Assembly: GCA_026182355.1 (NCBI GenBank)
Contig: JAPFBL010000114.1
Span: 803,501 to 867,500 of the forward strand
Length of the DNA: 64,000 nucleotides
Direction: 5' to 3'
From: Hermatobates lingyangjiaoensis
Taxonomy: Eukaryota; Arthropoda; Insecta; Hemiptera; Hermatobatidae
In this document: piece after piece, positions 59,012 through 64,000 of the stretch
Layout of the letters: the number at the start of each line of letters is the position of its first letter
Position numbering within the stretch: position 1 is the stretch's first letter
Made by a program: the position numbers and the translations under genes
The notes under the pieces: generated by a model
Told to the model about the DNA's origin: nothing
The model's database searches: none
The model's input: the letters and a program-made list of their open reading frames with translations, nothing else

Positions 59012-59440
59012 TGTTTCGTTTTACCGCTACTATCGTTAGGCGATATATTAGATATAACAATGACTCACGCAGTAGCCCACTTGATTAGAAATCTTTTTCA
59101 TGTAGTTTATTCACAACTAGTGAATTTTATTACTTTTTTTAAAAAAAAAAGACAAAATTAAAACCGAACTAAGCGTGTAATTTTCTCGTAAAAAGGTTTA
59201 TTAGTTATTATCACAACATTAATGAATTAATTAAACCATTCATGCTATTTAGGCAGTGAGAAAAGACGTCCGAAATGAAAGAGAAAGTGTTCAAATAATT
59301 CGAGTTGGCACCATCCAACTCAATATGAGTTAGATTAAATTATATAATCCTACGGATTCATTTCACGAAAATCATATCAGCACCACTGTGCAGTGGTGGG
59401 AATATAGATGACGGCCACATAGTCAACTAGCCAAGGCAGC
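59012..59440. other. AT-rich non-coding stretch
   Basis: Nothing is supportable. Confidence 0.4.
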
Positions 59441-59444
59441 TATA

Positions 59445-59520
59445 GACTGTTCTCGGGACTACACTGGTCAGCGCGTTGCCTAGTGCCAGACACACTTAGG
59501 TAAGGAGTTCGAAATTAAAT
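59445..59520 (+). mobile_element. possible tRNA-derived SINE fragment
   Basis: GCGTTGCCTAGTGCCAGAC resembles an A-box region, and GGAGTTCGAAATT a B box, at about the right spacing. Both are diverged. Confidence 0.3.
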
Positions 59521-59944
59521 ATTAGTACTAGTTGGAAATAAATTTAGCATTCATGATCCGTCTTTAGTATATGAATTATACTTATTAATGAATCAGTATT
59601 TGGAGTGATTTTTATTAAAAAGGTGTTAATTAAGTTATTCAGTTTTGGGCCAAACATGTTTGAAGTGGATGTTTTCTCTCTTTTTCTCTCTTGCAGCACA
59701 GTTGGAGATATGCTTGACGCTTTGCCTCCGCTCTCAATATTAAAACTCATTTTTAACTTTCTAAGGACTCTCACTCCAGCGCTGTGTTTGTTCAGGACTA
59801 GCAGCCTCCTACTTTTTTCTCATTGACCTTTACATTTGCAACACTCGAGTCAGAAAACATTTGTTCTCTTCTTTGTCTTATTCTAAATTAAAAACACATC
59901 ATGTATCTTAATCACATTTTGTTCTTTATTAACGTTTCTTTTAT
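59521..59944. other. AT-rich stretch with an unpaired strong acceptor
   Basis: TTTTCTCTCTTTTTCTCTCT plus TGCAG ends near 59696. One following frame is open for about 43 codons to a TGA near 59826, but there is no donor. It could be a terminal exon, but there is no supporting peptide. Confidence 0.25.
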
Positions 59945-59975
59945 ATTTTTTTCTTTTTTTTTCAGGTAAGTTCCC
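59945..59975 (+). promoter_or_regulatory. recursive-splice-like site (zero-length exon)
   Basis: A tract of T and C (TTTTTTCTTTTTTTTTCAG) is fused to GTAAGTTCC, with the junction at 59965/59966. Both halves match consensus. It indicates that a long plus-strand intron may continue past the predicted stop at 39060. That would mean an alternative longer transcript or another gene. Confidence 0.5.
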
Positions 59976-60765
59976 ATTTCTGTTTTGGCGATATCATTCA
60001 GGTAAAATATTTTAATACTACTATATGCTCAAGTTGTATCTAATAATGTTGACTTTTTTTATGACTATAATGCTTTACATCACTTTAAGTGTATTGATGT
60101 TATGGTAAATATTTTAATGGTAATGGTGTTTGTTGTGTTGGGAAAGCATGCAAAGATAAGTGTTACTAAGTATCCGTATGGATTGTGGATTACATATGTT
60201 ACTCGTGTGCCACATGACTCAAAGATTTTATAAAATCTTTGGTTCCCAAATCTCCGCCAGGGTGTAAATATCATTATAGGTCAATGAAGTAAATAAAAGG
60301 AGGCATTCCAAGGTCATTATTATAGCCGAAAACAATTTGAATTGTCTATATATCACTTTTATAATGTTGTTGTGACCTTGCATACTATATATTTTCAAAT
60401 GTTTGCGTCATTTTCGAGTTGTGATTAACACTACACTTTTCTATCTCGCTGTGTGTGTAACCCCACTATATTCAAGAAATAAACCAGAACGCGGTGTGAA
60501 TCGCTTTTCTTCTTCTCAATCCTTCAACGAATCTTCTCGATTCTCTTCATTTTCAGTGTGATTTGTTTGTTTCGACACCCATGCTTATAGCCTTTAATGT
60601 TAGTACGAGGTGGAAAGGGTGATTAATTTTTATTTGGTGGCCATTTTGGTTATGATTGAGTCACATTACTGGCTTGGATTCTATCTTAGAAATCATATAT
60701 TTTGCATTACTCAAGTTTATTAGTGTAGGATTTTCTTCGTGAATAGTACCTGGCAATTGGCAATT
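59976..60765. other. AT-rich non-coding stretch
   Basis: Nothing is supportable. Confidence 0.45.
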
Positions 60766-60769
60766 CAAC

Positions 60770-61172
60770 GGATTCTCGGTTACCATAGTTTTACGTCTCG
60801 TTACGTTCTCGGTTACCACAGTGCCACGTGACGTTACGTTCTCGGTTATCATAGTTTTACGTCTCGTTACGTTCTCGGTTACCACAGTTTTACGTCCGTT
60901 CCGTCTCGATTACCATAGTTTTACGTCTCGTTACGTTCTTGGTTACCACAGTTTTACGTCCGTTCCGTCTCGATTACCATAGTTTTACGTCTCGTTACGT
61001 CCTCGGTTACCACAGTTTTACGTCACGTTACGTCTCGGTTACCACAGTATTACATCCCGTTACGGTCTTGGTTACCACAGTTTTAAGTCTCGTTACGTCC
61101 TCGGTTACCACAGTTTTACATTTCGTTACGTTCTCGGTTACCACATTTTTACGTTTCGTTACGTTCTCAGTT
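60770..61172. repeat. 33-bp minisatellite, about 12 copies
   Basis: The unit is GGTTACCACAGTTTTACGTC plus TCGTTACGTTCTC, with variants. A few units carry insertions or deletions. Because 33 is divisible by 3, long frames arise on both strands; the minus frame reads an 11-residue repeat containing Glu-Asn-Val-Thr. These are most likely repeat artefacts. Confidence 0.93.
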
Positions 61173-62265
61173 AACACTCTCACGAATGTCGCCTGGAACA
61201 TCAGAATTTCTTGACAAATGTTAACCCTCTTTATTGACCATGAATTGTTATTCCTTTTGAAACGACTCCGAAGTAAATGGGGCATGTTACTATCTAATGA
61301 ACTGCTTAACGAAACCTAGTGAAAAGAGATATATTTATTTATTACTAATAAGAAGGTTAGTAATACCACAGTTCACATAGTCGTTTCCATGTTTCAATAT
61401 TAATTGTTCATTTAATAATTTATATTAATATCGAACGTTTTCATATCCATTTAGATATGCTGCCTTTTCTTATCTATTTAGTAATATATCTTTTAGAATC
61501 GAGGTTTCTAGGCCGGAAATAAAGCCATAGAGTATTTACAGTGAATTGCAAACAAACACTAATTATATTGCCAATAAAGCGTTTACACAGGTGTACCACA
61601 GACTATATAATTAAATGATGTTTATTATAAAGAGAAAATGTTTGGATATCGTTACAGGAGATTCTTAGAATAGGAGAGATAAAACCAAGAAATTTCCCAA
61701 GCATAATTTTGTATTTCATTAAATATTTTGCCAACCTTCATTTTGGTTCGTTTTCTGTTTAACTTTTACAGTTTTCCAAAACTATTTTTCCACCTTTTAA
61801 TTATCCACCAGTAACAACAATCGTCCAAATGATTTATTATTTATAAAGTCCATTACATTATTACTGGTTTATAAAACATTTATACTTACATATATTACAT
61901 ACAATAACAAAGCAAAATTTGTTTTCTGAAGGCTTCCAAAATAAAGTTGTCTCCTCTGGTCAATATCTTAGTAAAGTATTTCAATATTATGATCTAATTT
62001 TTCCCTCGTTAGTTTGAGCCATGTATGCTCTGTGTATCGTCTTCGGGACACCGGCATCGAAGTGCATGGTTAATCTCCTCGATAATGTTGTTCCTGTACA
62101 GTCAATGTAGGATGATTAACGTTCTCAGCTAAATATATATATTATACGAGTATTTTTAACTATATTTAATTATATATATAAACATATATATATTTATTAT
62201 CGAAAATAATTCAACTAAATATATAAAATACAATTACAGTCAAAAAATCTCAGAAGAAAACACAA
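61173..62265. other. AT-rich non-coding stretch
   Basis: Nothing is supportable. Confidence 0.45.
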
Positions 62266-62267
62266 AT

Positions 62268-62365
62268 ACTTACTAAGTTACTTCGTTGTCAGTAGGTATT
62301 TTGGTGGACAGACCAACATCAGGAGGGTGAAGTCAGTTGTTATAGTTTCTTTCATCCTTTATATA
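62268..62365 (-). mobile_element. family I element, decayed hammerhead-like end
   Basis: The minus strand has CTGATGT followed by a TGGT/ACCA hairpin and AAAA. Both boxes are off consensus. Confidence 0.4.
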
Positions 62366-62493
62366 TAACAAAAATTTCACAAACATCCCTCTCTAGACCA
62401 TTGTCCTTTCCTGTACTTTACACCCTTTTAAAATACCACTCTTCCCTCCCACTCCACTGAACCCCTCACCATGATGTTTCTGCATCTTGTGTT

Positions 62494-62615
62494 TCAGTTC
62501 GGTTTTTGACTCTGACGAAGAGCGCTTGTTACGGTTGAAAGATCCTAGTCTTTTTTCCCCATTTCTTATTGTGGTTTGATCATTGATTGTTCTTTCATGT
62601 GTTTATGTGAAATCT

Positions 62616-62655
<40 letters not shown>
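62494..62655 (+). mobile_element. family A element, intact core, (TA)n tail
   Basis: The head is TTTCAGTTCGGTTTTTGACT. CTGACGA lies at 62512-62518 and GAAA at 62537-62540. The full tail follows, then a pure (TA)n at about 62619-62655. Confidence 0.85.
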
Positions 62656-62656
<1 letters not shown>

Positions 62657-62944
62657 GTGTGTGGACGCCTTCACTGGTGAACCCTTGTTCTTTCTATTAT
62701 TCATATGCGAATACCAGATATCAGAATGGTGAGATTATCTAGCAAAGAGGTGAGTGAGTTATGTACCATGCTTCCTAACTTTGAGGTTTAAGGCCGAATT
62801 CCTATCCCAAGAGCACACTTAAACCACTAAAATCACTCCTCAGGAATTTATACAGCTTATTAAATTATTATTATGCATTGTTTAATTATCAACGCTAATA
62901 TTGGTCGTATCTTCGCTATTTTAATTAACATTAAGCTATATTTC
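62656..62944. other. AT-rich non-coding stretch
   Basis: Nothing is supportable. Confidence 0.4.
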
Positions 62945-62989
62945 AGAGTAAACTATAGGTACACAATAAATAAAAAAACACGTTTACAG

Positions 62990-63022
62990 TCTCTAAGTTT
63001 CGGTTTAACCGTCATCAGGAGA
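62990..63022 (-). ncRNA. hammerhead-ribozyme-like motif (family J, minus copy)
   Basis: Minus strand: TCTC, CTGATGA (63012-63018), one extra C, GGT-TAA-ACC hairpin, GAAA (62998-63001), a one-pair helix III, A, GAGA. Helix I has four pairs. Confidence 0.55.
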
Positions 63023-63066
63023 TAAGACCGTAGCTTCGCAAATGCACTTGGTGTCTCTATCTCTTC

Positions 63067-63099
63067 TCTCCTGATGACGTTTAAATCGAAAATTAGAGA
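63067..63099 (+). ncRNA. hammerhead-ribozyme-like motif (family J, plus copy)
   Basis: TCTC, CTGATGA (63071-63077), one extra C, a weak hairpin, GAAA (63088-63091), AA/TT, A, GAGA. Helix I and helix III pair well; helix II has decayed relative to the minus copy. Confidence 0.45.
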
Positions 63100-63189
63100 C
63101 TATGAACGTGTGTTTTCTATTTACTGGGTACTTATAGTCTCTCAGGTACTAAGAGCACTAGTTCTCCAAATTATTTATAATATTCAAGA

Positions 63190-63225
63190 CTGACATGTTT
63201 CGGTCTCCTTGACCATCTTCAGAGA
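63190..63225 (-). ncRNA. hammerhead-ribozyme-like motif (family K)
   Basis: Minus strand: CTGAAGA (63216-63222), one extra T, GGTC-AAGGA-GACC hairpin, GAAA (63198-63201), AC-AT-GT, C. The cleavage triplet would be GUC. Helix I has two pairs. It lies downstream of the ORF remnant at 63417-63647 on the same strand. Confidence 0.55.
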
Positions 63226-63416
63226 TATTCAATTTTTAAAAAAGACTATTCTCTTACTTACACTATATTAAATTATGCATTACATATTTAAATTAACACT
63301 ATAAAATTATATTTTAATACTAAGAAACACAAGGCATGCATTCTCCTACTACGAAAGGCTACAAGGAGGTTTTCCATTTGTCATAATCAGGTGTCCCGTC
63401 ATACTTCTTAAATGTC

Positions 63417-63910
63417 CCTAAGTTCTTGGTTGTGCTGGATCTGTTGGGTCTTTATTCTTGGTTCATATTTTTGTGTTAGTCTTGAGTATATTTTCAGTGA
63501 CCTGTTGAATCCTGTTATGCGGTTGTTCAGGTTTGATTTATGTTCTATTGATTTTATGGGCTTCTGTAATTTGTATCTGGTGTGGTCGTGTGCATGGTGT
63601 AAACTTTCGGTGTCTTTCACAAGTATTTCTCACTTTAGTTTGGTTCCATGTTCTTCCATAACACAGAGTGAAGGAATACGGAACCAAACTAACGTGAGAA
63701 ATGCTTGTGAAAAATACCGAAATTTTTTACCATGCACACGACCACACCAGATACAAATTGCAGAAGCCCATAAAATCAATAGAACATAAACCAAACCTGA
63801 ACAACCGCATAACAGGATTCAACAGGTCATTGAAAATATACTCAAGACTAACACAAAAACATGAACCAAGAATAAAGACCCAACAGATCCAGCACAACCC
63901 AGAACTAGGT
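63417..63910 (-). pseudogene. long inverted repeat built from a retroelement ORF fragment
   Basis: Arms 63417-63647 and 63680-63910 are reverse complements of about 231 bp with few differences and a 32-bp spacer. Reading each arm in its own orientation gives the same peptide of about 65 residues. It includes His-Thr-Arg-Tyr-Lys-Leu-Gln-Lys-Pro and Asn-Asn-Arg-Ile-Thr-Gly-Phe-Asn-Arg, with a few substitutions. On the minus strand the frame ends about 190 bp before the motif at 63190-63225. This resembles the 3' end of a Penelope-like element. The family call is inference. Confidence 0.55.
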
Positions 63911-64000
63911 ATTCGTTATAAATCCCTACTCTAAATACACTTGAGTTAGCCAAAATGTAAGACTTCCAATGTAGAATCAAGCCTGTAAACTGACTCACCC
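63911..64000. other. AT-rich window end
   Basis: No feature is visible. Confidence 0.4.

Larger units (their letters stand above)
62950..63130. mobile_element. family J element, inverted pair of hammerhead-like motifs
   Basis: Minus and plus copies are arranged head to head about 55 bp apart. The outer flanks are related (ACACGTTTACAGTCTCTAAG and TTAGAGACTATGAACGTGTG). Confidence 0.75.

Noticed and set aside
60661..61285. Real repeat protein encoded by the 33-bp minisatellite
   Set aside because: Frames are open on both strands only because the unit is divisible by three, and indels break them between blocks.
63412..63789. 125-codon plus-strand ORF across the inverted repeat
   Set aside because: It crosses both arms and the spacer, and reads the antisense of the frame shared by the two arms.
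1..64000. CRISPR array, prokaryotic operons or a viral genome
   Set aside because: No spaced identical repeats with unique spacers, no dense coding and no ribosome binding site pattern; the sequence is clearly eukaryotic.

Overview
The window looks like nuclear DNA of a large, repeat-rich, AT-rich animal genome, most likely an invertebrate. It has long TA, GT and CA microsatellites, tRNA-derived SINEs, fold-back elements, and GT-AG splice signals with long polypyrimidine tracts. There is no dense coding, no operon structure and no rRNA. The species or phylum cannot be named from the sequence alone.

Gene content is sparse, and almost all of it reads as intron or intergenic DNA. The best coding segment is a GC-rich exon at 32003-32278 (+). 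It is low-complexity, with a run of 16 alanines, a glycine patch and a Pro/Tyr/His/Thr/Gln tail. It fits in frame with a candidate terminal exon at 39010-39060. Upstream it fits a 14-nt microexon at 19085-19098 and a 61-nt exon at 734-794. The four pieces total 402 nt and keep one open frame ending in TAG. I do not recognise the protein. Recursive-splice-like sites (polypyrimidine tract followed directly by AG|GTRAGT) lie at 7701/7702 and 59965/59966, as expected for very long plus-strand introns. Other weaker exon candidates and several GC-rich islands are listed separately.

The dominant theme is a set of short interspersed elements carrying a hammerhead-ribozyme-like core (CTGANGA, hairpin, GAAA). 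Most end in or beside (TA)n tracts, and many are arranged as inverted pairs. About ten sequence families are present. In several of them the flanking helix I differs in sequence but stays complementary (GCTCT/AGAGC, CTC/GAG, TCTC/GAGA, TTC/GAA, GTC/GAC), which is covariation for a hammerhead fold. One core at 8185-8223 lies directly upstream of an ORF remnant, and another at 63190-63225 lies downstream of a different ORF remnant. This layout fits Penelope-like retroelements, which are known to carry hammerhead motifs. Every family with a well-defined helix II has one extra nucleotide between the CTGANGA box and that helix, so activity should not be assumed.

Other repeats: tRNA-derived SINEs (50470-50649 minus, 17784-17990 plus, two weaker), a TA-flanked pogo/Tigger-like element (53247-53815), a 124-bp tandem repeat (45276-45862), a 33-bp minisatellite open on both strands (60770-61172), a 175-bp duplication (40690-41045), and several long perfect or near-perfect hairpins. 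Stretches not listed as features of their own are AT-rich DNA in which I see nothing I can support.
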